A stretch of 64,000 nt of DNA, from the NCBI GenBank assembly GCA_006176705.1, contig QRFJ01000366.1, positions 372,001 to 436,000 of the forward strand, read 5' to 3'. How positions within the stretch are numbered: position 1 is the first letter of the stretch; each line of letters begins with the position of its first letter. The position numbers were made by a program, and so were the translations under genes. The notes beneath the pieces were generated by a model, which ran no database searches, had not been told where the DNA came from, and saw only the letters and a program-made list of their open reading frames with translations. Of this stretch, positions 37,312 through 49,604 are shown in pieces. This DNA comes from Cocos nucifera. Lineage: Eukaryota; Streptophyta; Magnoliopsida; Arecales; Arecaceae.

Positions 37312-40300
37312 CTAAAGCTAATTGGCTACAAGTCTAAGTCCCATCTTCTCAAGGTGGGCTTCGATCTTCTGCTGGCCCAACGGCTTTGTAAAGTGGGTCT
37401 GCCACATTATCTACGGAGTTGACTCTCTTGACCTCAACGTAACTTTCTAAGGTAATCGCGGATGAGATGATATCGCCGCTCAATGTGCTTGGACTTCTGG
37501 TGAGACCTCGGCTCCTTAGCAGGGCTATGGCGCCATTATGTCGCAGTAAAGAGGAATGGCATCTGATGGCATACTCCAATCTGCAGCAAACTTCTTTATA
37601 CCAGAATGCTTCTTTGCAGCCTCTGATGCAGCATATATTCTGCTTCCATGGTGGAATCTGCTATCACATTTGCTTGAGAACTCTTTCAGCTGACAGCCCA
37701 CCGTTGCAACACAAAACAGACTTCCAGATGTCGACTTTCGATCATCTATATCGGATATAAGTCCGAGTCTGTGTATCCCTGGACTTGGAGTTCTCCATTA
37801 CCAAAGACAACATCATATCCTTAGTTTTCTCAAGTACTTAAGGAACATTTCACAGAAGTCCAGTGTTCTTCACCTGGATTTGACTGATATCTGCTTGGAC
37901 ACTCACGCATGGCTATATCAGGTCGTGTACATAGCATGGCATACATGAGGCTCCCTATTGCAGAAGCATAAGGGATCTTGCTCATGCGTTCTATTTCCTC
38001 AGGTGTGCTAGGGCACATCTTCTTGGAAAGATGAATACCATGTCTGAAGGGTATTAATCCCCTCTTAGAGTTTCCATACTAAACCTCTTTAGTACTTTCT
38101 CTATGTACATTTCTGTGAAAGTCCTAGCACTCCTATGTTCTATCCTATAGACCTTAATTCTAGAATAAAGGATGCTTCACCTAGGTCTTTATGAGAATCC
38201 TTGGACCCACATCTTGACTATCTCAAATGGGAAATCATTCCCAATAAGGAGAATGTCATCCACGTACAATACGAGGAAGACAACAGCGCTCCCACTGACC
38301 CTTTTGAAAACACATGGTTCCTCTTCGTTTTTGATGAAACCAAACTTTTTGATCACATCATTGAAACGAGTGTTCCAGCTCCGAGATGCTTGCTTAAGTC
38401 CATATATGGACCTTTGCAGCTTGCAAACCTTGTGATCAGTATCACTGGATGTGAACCCTAGCGGCTGTTCCATATAGATATCTTCCTCAAGATATCCATT
38501 TAGGAATGCCGTTTTCACGTCCATTTGACATATTTCATAATCGAAATAGGCTGCAACAGCAAGCAATGTGCGGATGGATTTTAGCATAGCTACTGGAAAA
38601 AGGTATCCTGATAGTCAATGCCCTCGACTTATAACCTTTGCCACCAGTCTAGCCTTGAATGTCTCCACATTCCCATCTGCACCAATCTTTCTCTTGAAGA
38701 TCCATTTACACCCAATAGGTACTATACCTTCTGGTGGATCTACCAAGGTCCAGACTTGGTTTGAGTGCATCGAGTCGATTCTGACTTCATTGCCTCAAGC
38801 CATTTCTCGGAGTCGATATCTGATATCGCCTCGTTGTAGGTTTGGATCACTCATGAGCACCATTACCTAGAGGACATTTCCTAACTCCTCAAATAATACC
38901 TAAGTATCTTTCAGGGGACGGGAAACTCTTTCCGATCAACGAGGTGGAGGAGGTAGTGTCTCTATTGGCTTCAACCTGATTTGGTTCCACTTGTCCTTAG
39001 CCTTCTGCTTGTGAGACTTTCTCATCAAGCTTAATCTGCTTTCCAATGCCACTATCTTGAATAAACTATTTTTCAAGAAATATGGCATGTCGACTTACAA
39101 TCACATTGTGGTCTTCTGGAATATAGAAATAGTATCCTAATGACTCTTTAGGATATCCTATGAATCGAGCTCTAAAGGACCTAAACTCTAACTTGTCCGC
39201 TTGTTGTCTTTTGACATAAGCCGGACAACCCCAAATTCTGAGATGACTCAGACTTGGTTTCTTACCGTGCCATATCTCATACGGTGTGGTAGGAACGGTT
39301 TTAGAGGGAACCCTATTCAGTAAATAGATTGAAGTTAATAATGAGTGTCCCCAAAGGAAATTAGGGAGGTCTGTGAAGCTCATCATGGATCGAACCATAT
39401 CCAATAGAGTCCAATTTCTCGTTCTGAAACCCGTTGAGTTGAGGTGTTCCTGGTGGAGTCCATTGAGAGACTATGCCATTTTCCTTAAGATAGTCTAGGA
39501 ATTCCCGGCTAAGGTATTCACCTCCTCGATCTGATCGAAGAACCTTAATGGGTTTTCCAATTTGTTTTTCTACTTCATGTCTGAATTCTTTGAACTTTTC
39601 AAAGGCTTCAGACTTGTGTCTCATAAGATACACATACCCATACCTAAATAGATCATCGGTAAAGGTTATGAAGTACAAATTACCTCTAGCCGCACATCGA
39701 ATGGCGCACACATCAGTAGTACTAGGGCAAGGAGATCGTGGCCCTCTCCCATGTCCAAAAAAGGGAGTTTAGTCATTTTGCCTAAACAAGATTCACAAGT
39801 TGGATATGACTCAAAAGTCAATGGACTCAATAGCCCATTTTTCTCCAATTTGTTAATCCTATCTTCTGCTATATGACCTAATCTCAGGTGCCAAAGATAT
39901 CTGTCGTTTGGACTATCCCTAGGTCGTTTGGCATTCACGTTTTGCTCGATAGTTAAAACAGGTACATCAATATGCAACTGATAAAGACCATTAAAAAGGA
40001 AACCATTTGCAATTTTATTTCTTCAATAGAATGTTACAATGCCTTAAAGAAGTGATCAAAAACCTTCTGTGCTAAGCAAAACAGAATCAAATTCCTGCTA
40101 CTGCAGCACATATAACAGTCTTTTAAAATAAGTCTAAACCAGATGGAAATCGCAGAGGGTATGATCCCACGGCTACTGCAGCAACTCTTGCTCCATTACC
40201 GACGCGTAGGATCATGTCTCCATCCCTCAGCCTCCTGCTATCCTCAAGACCCTGCATAGAGTGCACAGATGAGCACTAGAACTAGAGTCAAGCACCCAAC

Positions 40301-41180
40301 TGGATGCAGAAAAAACTGTAAGGTTAGACTCAATAACGAGCATACCTCCAGAAGGACCTTCCTTCTTGTTCTTCAGGGTGGCCAGGTAAGTAGGGCAGTT
40401 CCGCTTCCAATGGCCATCGCTGTTGCAATGGAAACACTTTCCTTTGCCATCGACCTTCTTCTTCGATTCTGCCTTCTTCTTCTTTGATCCTTCTACCTTT
40501 TGCTTTTTCACAGACTTTTTTTTCTTTCCATAAGACTTTCTTTTGGAAGAAGTCCATTCTATAGCAAGAACTGAGCCTTTAGAACCTTTCATAGAAAGCT
40601 CAGCGGTAACCAGCATATTCATCAACTCGGCCAAGGAATTCTGAAGTTTATGCATGTGGTAATTCATGATGAATTGCCCATATGCATCAGTCAAGGATTC
40701 CAGAATAATATCGTTCTGCAGATCCAAGTCCAACTTCACTCCGAGCTTCTCAAGCTCTTCCATGTCCTTGATCATTGTCAGACAGTGATCTTGGACTGAC
40801 TGCCCATCACGCATCTTAGCCTTAAAAAGTCATTTCGTGACTTGATATTTGGCTGCGCGACTCTGTTCACCAAACATCTCCTGTAGGTGAGACAACATTT
40901 GGCGAGCAGTCCCGATATCTTCATGTTGGCGCTGGAGCTCATCAGACATCGAGCCCAACATGTAGTATCTGGCCTTATTGTCTTCGTCAATCCATTTTTC
41001 CAGAGACGCTCTCTGTTCAGTGGATGGATGAGCTAGTAAGGTGGGAGGGTCCTGGTCCAAAACATGTGTTAACTTCTCTGAACCCAAAATAATTTTGTAG
41101 TTCCTGAGCCAATCTTTATAATTGGGTCCAGTCAGTCTATGTGTGTCTAGGATACATGCCAGTGGGTTGGATGCAGACAT
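37312..41180 (-). pseudogene. Element D gag-pol pseudogene
   Basis: Same polyprotein as B. The Gag ATG is at 41180. The gag-protease half is nearly clean (next entry). Integrase pieces: 39066..39404 (DMVRSMMSFTDLP..AIFLEK then amber TAG at 39066..39068) and 39361..39711 (FITFTDDL, RSDRGGEYLS). An RT block at 38189..38587 has KTAFLNGYLEEDIYM and LYVDDILLIGND. RNase H (37312..37760) is shredded by many single-base losses compared with B. Whether those losses are biological or assembly errors is open. Confidence 0.83.
40227..41180 (-). pseudogene. Element D gag-protease frame interrupted by one opal codon
   Basis: A single frame runs from the ATG at 41180 (MSASNPLACILDTHRLTGPN) to the protease WVLDSSSSAHLC, broken only by TGA at 40830..40832 after ..AAKYQVTK. 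The next codons LFKAKMRDGQSVQDH continue in the same frame. Gag features follow: a KKKK-rich region, then CCHC knuckle CFHCNSDGHWKRNC (about 40395..40440). The protease LDSG is LDSS here. This is the clearest example of the opal codon shared by B, C and D. Confidence 0.85.
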
Positions 41181-43053
41181 TTTCCTGTAGAGAGTCAAAG
41201 ATTCTAGTTAGATACTGTAATTTTAACTTGACCAATTTGTTTAGGAATTTTATTTTTAAACAAATTAGCTCCCACTATTTTCTCGGATCACTACACTCCC
41301 TTTGTAGAGATGCGAAAATCTCCGCGATTGATGATTTCTAGTGGGTGGTGCGGTCTCACCAACTGACTCATCACCTTACCTAACAGTTATTGGTGATGGG
41401 TTAGCCAATGAGTGAACAACTCTTGTTCAATGATTCTCTAATCATGGTGCACCCAAACTTGGTCTCTAATTCATGAATCTCACCGTATCCGGAATATTGA
41501 TCCACTCCTTAGTTAAGTCAGACCCACCATTTGCATGGACTGGGTTCCTAATTGGGTCTCTCACCGTATCCGGAATATTGAGCCCAACTCATCCTCCAGC
41601 CCATAGCATCCAATGCCTAATAGACATGGTTGCGTCTTCCCGGTGCAACTGAGCCACTGTATCCAGCCGAGAACAATCAACCCCGGGAAGGGCCCGCACG
41701 TCTACAATGGTGGAAGACCTCAGACTTAATCTTTTCTTAGGGAGAATTGATTCAGGTCTCATTAAACTAGACTTGGCTTAGTCATAACAATTATGACTAA
41801 CCTAGTGGCATGGGTCAGCTCGGATTATTGACCACCTCAGATCAGAACTGTGTCAACAGATATGGCCAGGTAAGTGAGACCGGTGGAAGGAATATGCCGT
41901 TAACTCGCACAAGAACGCATTCAGGTCGAGTAGCTTCCAATTAAAAACCAGTCGGTCGTCTGTGCCAAACTTACCTTAGACACCAAATTGTTGAGTCAGA
42001 ACCAATTGGGTTAGCCTATAATCCAGACTCTAACCTCTGAGCCTAATTAGGTCTTGCTTGATCGTGACTCGATCTTGACCCAGACTTAATCCTATTAGGC
42101 TGGTCAATTTAAGCATTGTTGATCCCATCTAACCAACTCTTGATTCGATTTGATCAACCGCTTAGACCTAATTGAGCTACCCAAGCCCGAACCCAGTATT
42201 ATGAATATGTCTTAGATCTGAAATTCTCAATTTTAGACCTAATTAATATTCCATAAACTTAATTCTTAATTAAGTTGGGTTCATAAACAAAATATGCACA
42301 ATAAATCCTAGGGTTTCAGGATCTAGGGTTTTGCAGAAAGTAAGTTTTGGGTTTCTGATTAAGGACGAACATGCAGCACCCCTACACGTCATAAGAACAC
42401 CCCATCGAATGGGAAGAGAGGGCCTTTAAACCCTTCTTCGTTCTTATGATCGGACGGCCAAGAGGAACGCCTTAATCAGGAACATTCAATACTACAAAAC
42501 AGTATAGATCTATATCATATATCTCATATACAAAGTAGATCAAATCAAGGCATATTTTGCATACATCTCATGTATCAAATCATGCATATTTTTAGATCTA
42601 AATTATCTCATAATAATCTAAAAAATTAGATTTAAATTGATCTAATCAAAATAAATTCTAATCTAGACAATTATGTAGAACTATTCTACAACTAGTCTAG
42701 TCATGCATCTATCATATCTCATATGATATTTAAAATTAAATAATTTTTTTTATTTTTTGTTTATCAGATGTTATTATAACACTTATAATATCAGAAAATA
42801 GTAAACAAGAAGATCTAAAATATGATTTAATCATATTAAATCAAAGACATGCAAAACTATTCTATAGAACTATTCTATTCTAGAACTAGTCATGCATATC
42901 TTCATGTTCTTAGATCTAAATCATTTAATTTTAATTTTTTCTGATTTCAGATCTGATCACATCTCATGTGACATCTAAAATCACTTTATTTTCTAATTAA
43001 AATAAAATTAAAATCAGATCTAAACAATCTAGAACCATGGCTCTGATACCAGT
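41181..43053 (-). other. Element D 5' leader
   Basis: 1.87 kb non-coding. Primer site TGGTATCAGAGC (sense) at 43040..43051. Candidate intron on the minus strand, GTAAGT from 41974 to CTACAG ending at 41185 (790 nt), stopping four bases before the gag ATG. Hairpin-like segments lie near 42762 and 42947. The ATTCCGGATACGGTGAG repeat (sense) occurs twice near 41480 and 41560. Confidence 0.7.
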
Positions 43054-45321
43054 TGAAGGGAAATCCTGATTTCCCGGTCCAGGTTCGTCCAGATCTGATT
43101 AGATCAAGAGATATATTTCAAAAATTTTCTCTTGATCTCAATCAGATTTTGATAAGTTTCAGATCTGATTATTATTATTTTAATAAATAAAATGAAATAA
43201 GATAAATTAAATCAAATTTAATTTACCTGATTTGGGTAATCCTATTATCCTGTAGATGATCCTGATTGCAGCGGAAGGTTCTGGATCTTAGCCACGCAAG
43301 CGCCTGGCCTCTATCGGTATCCACTCGGGTTGGATCTAGAGATCCTCTTCTTCTCTATCACACCTCCAAAAATTAGATCTGGATCTGATCTGGAGGATCT
43401 TCAAAACTCTTTTGAAGATCTATAGTTGTCCTTTTGCAGCAGCGCAGCCTTCTTGCTTTTGATCGCCTTTCCTTGATCTGAATCGCACCAACCAAAGTCC
43501 AAAACACCTTTTGGACGTGGAGAGCAAGGGGAGAAGAGACTATGGCATGGAGAAGGAGGGGAGAGGCAGCCTTGGGGCATGTCTAATAGCATTGGAATTA
43601 GGGTTGGGCGCAGGGTCTTATTTATAGACCTCTTGTGATCCAACTCCTCTTCCTCTCAACCAATCACAACCCTTTGTGAAATCAGATCTAAATCTGATTG
43701 GTTGGAATAGAGACCCCTGGATTCCTCCTTAGAGGGCGCCTAAGACCAGTCAAATTGGATTCTTAGTAGAACTCTGATTGGAATCCAAAAGGGAGGTGGA
43801 GTCCTTGTCCAACAAGGACTCCTAGGCGCCTCCTACTTGGGCTCACGCCACCCTTGGCGTGTGCCCTTCTCCTTGCCAGGTTATGGCAGGGGGATAAGCC
43901 CCTACCAGCTCTCCAATAGGTGCATGACATGTGGTCAAAAGTCAAAGAATCAATGGTCAACATTTGACCAGTCAAAGGTAGACTTTTGACCAAAGTCAAA
44001 GAACAAGAAATGGCAGGTGACCAAAAATGGCAGGTAATGTCTTACAAATAAGACAACCTATTCTGACTTGGACAACCTCCAGTCAGACCATATGAAGGCC
44101 TCTGATTGAGCACAAACTCCTTTGGCTCAGTCAGGACAACTTATTTATGATAGTAAAAGAAGAACGTTAGGTTCAATCGAGTGCTAGCATGATTTCCTTG
44201 AACCTAATTGAATCTCATTCAGATCAATTGAACTAGATCAGTTCAATTGATGATCACCAGATTCAAACCCTTATTTGTGTGACCCAGTTAGGTTCAGTTA
44301 TGTATGGTAATGGGATATGTCATGATCTCTATCATAGACATCATCGAAACTCCTTTCGATGGATCAGAACTCTTCTGATTCGAACAGCTAGAATGATCGA
44401 TCATCTAAATCATTCTAATTGCTCCCAAAATCCACCAGTGACACCTAGCAGTATATGGTGGCAACCCATCAGAGCTGAATGCGAACCTCTTGGTGCAGCT
44501 ACCTGTGTGATTAAGTTCTTCTATCTTGAGCCCCGATCAGATTAGGGTTAAGGTGAACTCGTCAAACCCTAGTCTCTGTCATATGATGTAATCATTCGAT
44601 TCGAGTCCAATGTGAAAATCTAAATAGAAACTCTTTCTATTATTTCACTCTACCATGGCCATGGATTTTTGGACTTGATTCTCATGATCATCATAGGGCT
44701 ACTCCTCTACCACCGAGGTAGATAGATCCCATCTTGATGCAATCCAGTTCCTACAATGAACATGCTATAGCCAACATACACCTCAGGGTTCCATATGGCT
44801 AGAAGACCGAGTAATGGTGTAGTCAAACTATAACACCCTCAAGGTGAACTGCCGATGCATCTCAGGTCAAAGAACCAGAACACTACTGCAGCATCGAGTC
44901 AGTCATTGACGAGAAGGTAGACTTCCTAATGACTACTCGAGGTGGTCATGCTCAGTGCCCTCGTTCTCTAACGAGTACCTGTACTCTCGCTCCGGTGTCT
45001 CCACACCGTAGACTCAAGACTCATCTACTAAAGAGAAGCGATCGTACACCAACCTTCTGGATCAATCACCATCCTCGTGATGATCCTATGGTCGGGAGCT
45101 GTTTATGAGTTAATAATGATTATTCATGTCTTAAATTTTTAACTCTTGAAAATATGAATTATCATTACCATTAACTCAAAGGATGTATCACAGACACTAA
45201 ATACACAGGTGTGATAGAAAATAACCCATTTCATTAATTATAGTCAAAATTACAATTTTGCCCCTAGAAGTGTATTACAAGTGTCAGCCAATTCTGGCTT
45301 CTAGGGCACATATATCTAACA
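43054..45321 (-). repeat. Element D 5' LTR
   Basis: 2,268 bases, TGAAGGGAAATCC..ATATCTAACA. A sense TATAAATA box lies at 43619..43626 and a W-box cluster at about 43936..44005. It is the cleanest LTR of the family on this strand. Confidence 0.9.
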
Positions 45322-46530
45322 CAAACTCCTTTGGCTTAGTCTGGACAACTATTTATGATAGTGAAAGAAGAACGTTAGGTTCAATCGAGTGCTAGCACGA
45401 TTCCCTTGAACCTACTTGAATCTCATTCAGATCAATTGAACTGGATCAGTTCAGTTGATGATCATCAGATTCAAATCCTTGTTTGTGTGATCCAGTTAGA
45501 TTCAGTTCTGTATGGTAATGGGATATGTCATGATCTCTATCATTGACATCATCGAAACTCCTTTCTATGGATCAGAACTCTTCTGATTCAAATAGCTAGA
45601 ATGATCGATCATCAAAATCATTCTAATTGCTCCTAAAATCCATCAGTGACACCTAGCAGTATATGTTGGCAACCCATTAGAGCTGAATGTGAACCTCTTG
45701 GTGCAGAAATCTGTGTGATTAAGTTCTTCTAACTTGAGCCCCGATCAGATTAGGGTTAAGGTGAACTCGTCAAACCCTTGTTTCTGTCATATGATGTAAG
45801 CAATCGATTCAAGTTTGATGTGAAAATCTAAATAGAAACTCTTTCTATTATTTCACTCTGCCATGGCCATGGGCTTCTAGACTTGATTCTCATGATCATC
45901 GTAGGGCTGCTCCTCTACCATCGAGGTAGATAGATTTCATCTTGATGCAATCCAGTTCCTACAATGAACTGCTATAGCTAACATACACCTCAGGGTTCCA
46001 AATGGCTAGGAGACCAAGTTATGGTGTATTCAAACTATAACACTCTTAAGGTGAACTGTCGATGCACCTCAGTTCAAAGAATCAGACACACCATTATAGC
46101 ATCGAGTCCATCATTGACGAGAAGGTAGACTTCCTAATGACTAATCGAGGTGGTCACGGTCAGTGCCCTCATTCTCTAACGAGTATCTATACTCTCACTA
46201 CGGTGTCTCCACATCGTAAACTCTAGACTCATCTACTAAAGAGAAGCGATTATACACCAACCTTTCGGATCAATCACCATCCTCGTGATGATCCTATGGT
46301 CGGAAGCATTTTATGAGTTAATAATAACTATTCATGTCTTAAATTTTTTAACTCTTGAAAATATGAATTATCATTACCATTAGCTCAAAGGATGTATCAC
46401 AGACACCAAATATACATATGTGATAGAAAATAATCCATTTTATTGATTTTAGTCAAAATTATAATTTTGCCCCTAAAAGTGTATTATAAGTGTCAGCCAA
46501 TTCTGGCTTCTAGGGCACATATATCTAACA
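45322..46530 (-). repeat. Element B 5' LTR, right piece
   Basis: Starts with the second CAAAC and continues the LTR (TCCTTTGGCTTAGTC..) to ..ATATCTAACA at 46530, followed by CATCA. It carries more private substitutions than the B 3' LTR but shares B-specific variants with it. Confidence 0.88.
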
Positions 46531-47024
46531 CATCAAAGCTAAATTCCTATTCTAACTCCTAACTTTAGCTTGGATAGATTGGTAGAACAAGTTGTGGAGC
46601 AGGTATCAACAAAGATGATTGACTACTCTCTCAACAAAAACATCAAATTCTAATAAGCACTAATGAGCAAAGAATTTCTACTGAAGGGCAGACCGAGATG
46701 CTTAGTCAACAGATGAATAGCTTATCTTAGAGACTAGAAATTCTAGAAAAAGAGCAGCATGGGTTGTCTGCACAAGTGGAACTTCTAATAACTAAGACTG
46801 CTAAGGTTGCCAGAAGAGTGGACGAAAGTATTGTCACTCAGTGTACCAGTGTGAAAGTGATCATCACCTCTCTTTGGTAGATTATGGATCATTTTGGAAA
46901 CCTTGAGTTTCGGACTCCTTCCTCTCGACCCACCCCCTCTCCTTGACCTAACCCTCATCTTTCATTTATTAGACCTTGTTCAGCTTCCAAACCTATTATA
47001 GAATTTTTTTCTGATGAAGATTAG
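46531..47024 (+). pseudogene. Element S envelope-like ORF, C-terminal part
   Basis: Continues the frame of 25802..26718 after CATCA. It reads QS, a TAA stop, then IPILTPNFSLDRLVEQVV. A frameshift near 46650 leads to a heptad-rich coiled coil (TEMLSQQMNSLS, RLEILEKEQHGLSAQVELL) and a final FFSDED stop at 47024. A C-terminal coiled coil is commonly described for Sirevirus env-like proteins. Stops and frameshifts show long decay. Confidence 0.68.
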
Positions 47025-47308
47025 GTTTAGTTTTTTCCTCTTTCTATGTATTAAATTTTGGTTCATTTTGAGTATATTGATTGGATGTCTCCTTTTACAA
47101 ATCAATGTATGCTTTTGCTCATGTAATCCTTCCTTTATAATGAATTGAATGTTTCGTATGAGCGTACTTTTCTTTTGCAATGAATATTTCATAATCTTTT
47201 ATGCTCATTTAGTGTGATTTTGATGCTAACAAAAAGGGGGAGAAAATGTGTATGTCAATCTTAATTGAAAAGAAAATATAGGCAAAATGTAACAAGAAAG
47301 GATCGCTT
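47025..47308 (+). other. Element S 3' non-coding region, first part
   Basis: No gene. AT-rich, with a polypurine tract AAAAAGGGGGAGAA at 47231..47244. The CGCTT duplication (47304..47308) marks the C insertion. Confidence 0.6.
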
Positions 47309-48629
47309 TGTTAGATATATCTGCCTTAGAAGCCAGAATTGGCTGACACTTGTAATACACTTCTAGGGGCAAAATTATAATTTTGACTAAAATCAATAAA
47401 TAGATTATTTTCTATCACATATGCGTATTTAGTGTCTGTGATACATCCTTTGAGTTAATGGCGATGATAATTCATATTTTCAAGAGTTGAAAATTTAAGA
47501 CATGAATAATCATTATTAACTCATAAATTGCTCCCGACCATAGGATCATCACGAGGATGGTGATTGATCCGGAAGGTTGGTGTACAATCGCTTCTCTTTA
47601 GTAGATGAGTCTTAAGTCTACGGTGTGGAGACACCGGAGCGAGAGTACAGATACTCGTTAGAGAACGAGGGCACTGAGCGTGACCACCTCGAGTAGTCAT
47701 TAGGGAGTCTACCTTCTCGTCAATGACTGACTCGATGCTGCAGTAGTGTGTCTGATTCTTTGACCTGAGATGCATCGGTAGTTCACCTTGAGGGTGTTAT
47801 AGTTTGACTACACCATTACTCGGTCTCCTAGCCATATGGAACCCTGAGGTGTATGTTGGCTATGACATGTTCATTGTAGGAACTGGATGGCATCAAGATG
47901 GAATCTATCTACCTCGGTGGTAGAGGAGCAGCCCTATGATGATCATGAGAATCAAGTCCAGAAATCCATGGCCATGGTAGAGTGAAATAATAGAAAGAGT
48001 TTCTATTTAGATTTTCACATTGGACTTGAATCGAATGATTACATCATATGACAGAGACTAGGGTTTGACGAGTTTACCTTAACCCTAATCTGATCGGGGC
48101 TCAAGATAGAAGGACTGAATCACACAGGTAGCTGCACCAAGAGGTTCGCATTCAGCTCTGATGGGTTGCCACCATATACTGCTAGGTGTCACTGGTGGAT
48201 TTTGGGAGCAATTAGAATGATTTAGATGATCGATCATTCTAGCTGTTCGAATCAGAAGAGTTCTGATCCATCGAAAGGAGTTTCGATGATGTCAATGATA
48301 GAGATCATGACATATCCCATTACCATACAGAACTGAACCTAACTGGGTCACACAAACAAGGATTTGAATCTAGTGATCATCAATTGAGCTGATCTAGTTC
48401 AATTGATCTGAATGAGATTCAATTAGGTTCAAAGAAATTGTGCTAGCACTCGATTGAACCTAACGTTCTTCTTTTGCTATCATAAATAAGTTGTCCTGTC
48501 TGAGCCAAAGGAGTTTGTGCTCAATCAGAGGCCTTCATATGGTCTGACTGGAGGTTGTCCAAGTCAGAAAAGATTGTCTTATTTGTAAGACACTACCTGC
48601 CATTTTTGGTCACCTGCCATTTCTTATTC

Positions 48630-48700
48630 TTTGACTTTGGTCAAAAGTCTACCTTTGACTGGTCAAACATTGACCATTGATACTTTGACTTTTGACCACA
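48630..48700 (+). promoter_or_regulatory. W-box (TTGACY) cluster in element C U3
   Basis: Seven TTGACC/TTGACT cores on both strands within about 70 bases, including TTGACTGGTCAA as a back-to-back pair. It lies about 300 bases upstream of the TATA box. W-boxes are the binding sites of plant WRKY factors. The 3' LTR repeats the cluster at 56562..56632. Confidence 0.65.
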
Positions 48701-49003
48701 TGTCATGCACCTATTGGAGAGCTGGTGGGGGCCTGTCCCCTGCCAGAACCTGGCAAGGAGGAGGGCACACGCCAAGAGTGGCGTGCGCCCAAGATTGGAG
48801 GAGTCTTGGAGTCCTTGTTGGACAAGGACTCCACCTCCCTTTTGGATTCCAATTAGAGTTCTCCCTAAAACCAACTTTGACTGGTCTTAGGCACCCTCTA
48901 AGTAGGAATCCAGGGGTCTCTATTCCCACCAATCAGATTTAGATCTGATTTCACAAAGGGTTGTGATTGGTTGGGAGGAAGAGGAGTTGGATCACGCTTA
49001 GTC

Positions 49004-49013
49004 TATAAAAAGG
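49004..49013 (+). promoter_or_regulatory. Element C LTR TATA box
   Basis: TATAAAAAGG follows a GATTGGTT (CCAAT-like) region. Transcription would start near 49035. The same box is at 56937..56946 in the 3' LTR. Confidence 0.7.
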
Positions 49014-49592
49014 ACCTTGCGCCCAACTCAGTTTAAGATTCAATTGAGAATTGAAAACCCCATGCCCCAAGGCTGCCTCTCCCCTCCTCCTTCATGCCAA
49101 AGCTTCTTCTCCTTCTCCTCTCTACATCCAAAAGGGTTTTGGACCTTGGTTGGTGCGATCCAGATCAAAGAAAGGCGATCAAAAGCAAGAAGGCTGCACT
49201 GCTGCAAAGGATGACTGCAGATCTTCAAAAGGAGTTTTGAAGATCCTCCAGATCAGATCTAGATCTGATTTTTGGAGGTATGATAGAGAAGAAGATGATC
49301 TCCAGATCCAATCCAAGTGGATATCAGTAGAGGCCAGGTGCTTGCAAGGCTAGATCCAGAACCTTCTGCTGCAAACAGGATCATCAACAGGATAATAGGA
49401 TTACCCAAATAAGGTAAATTAAATTTAATTTAATTTATCTTAATTTATTTTATTTTTATTATTAAATTAATAAAATCAAATCTGAAACATCCCAGATCTG
49501 ATTGGGATCGAGAGAAAAAATTTTGAAATATATCTCTCGATCTGATCAGATTTGAACGAACCTGGTCCGGGAAATCAGGATTTTCCTTCAAC

Positions 49593-49604
49593 TGGTATCA
49601 GAGC
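49593..49604 (+). other. Element C primer-binding site
   Basis: A perfect TGGTATCAGAGC two bases after the LTR, complementary to the initiator tRNA-Met 3' end. Confidence 0.9.

Larger units (their letters stand above)
35896..45321 (-). mobile_element. Element D: long-LTR Ty1/copia retrotransposon nested in B
   Basis: Perfect CAAAC duplications (35891..35895, 45322..45326) bracket TG..CA termini. The 5' LTR is 43054..45321, the leader 41181..43053, gag-pol 37312..41180, and the shortened 3' LTR 35896..37297. It shares the sense strand and family with B, C and A. Its right half is clean, while patches in its left half are full of one-base losses. Confidence 0.9.
26719..46530 (-). mobile_element. 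Element B: long-LTR Ty1/copia retrotransposon with D nested inside
   Basis: The perfect 5-bp duplication CATCA (26714..26718 and 46531..46535) flanks the unit. The 3' LTR is 26719..28991, the internal domain 28992..34825, and the 5' LTR 34826..35895 plus 45327..46530. Removing D and one CAAAC gives a 5' LTR of about 2,274 bases against 2,273 for the 3' LTR. It is inserted in the env-like ORF of S. The terminal TG of the left LTR has become TA. It belongs to the A/C/D family. Confidence 0.9.
47309..49590 (+). repeat. Element C 5' LTR
   Basis: 2,282 bases, TGTTAGATATATCTGCC..GATTTTCCTTCA. It is the reverse complement of the B and D LTRs. Short ORFs on either strand inside it are not conserved in frame between copies. 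Confidence 0.92.

Noticed and set aside
49051..49353. 100-codon ORF downstream of the TATA box in both C LTRs
   Set aside because: The two LTRs are near identical by descent, and the frame is not kept in the B or D LTRs.
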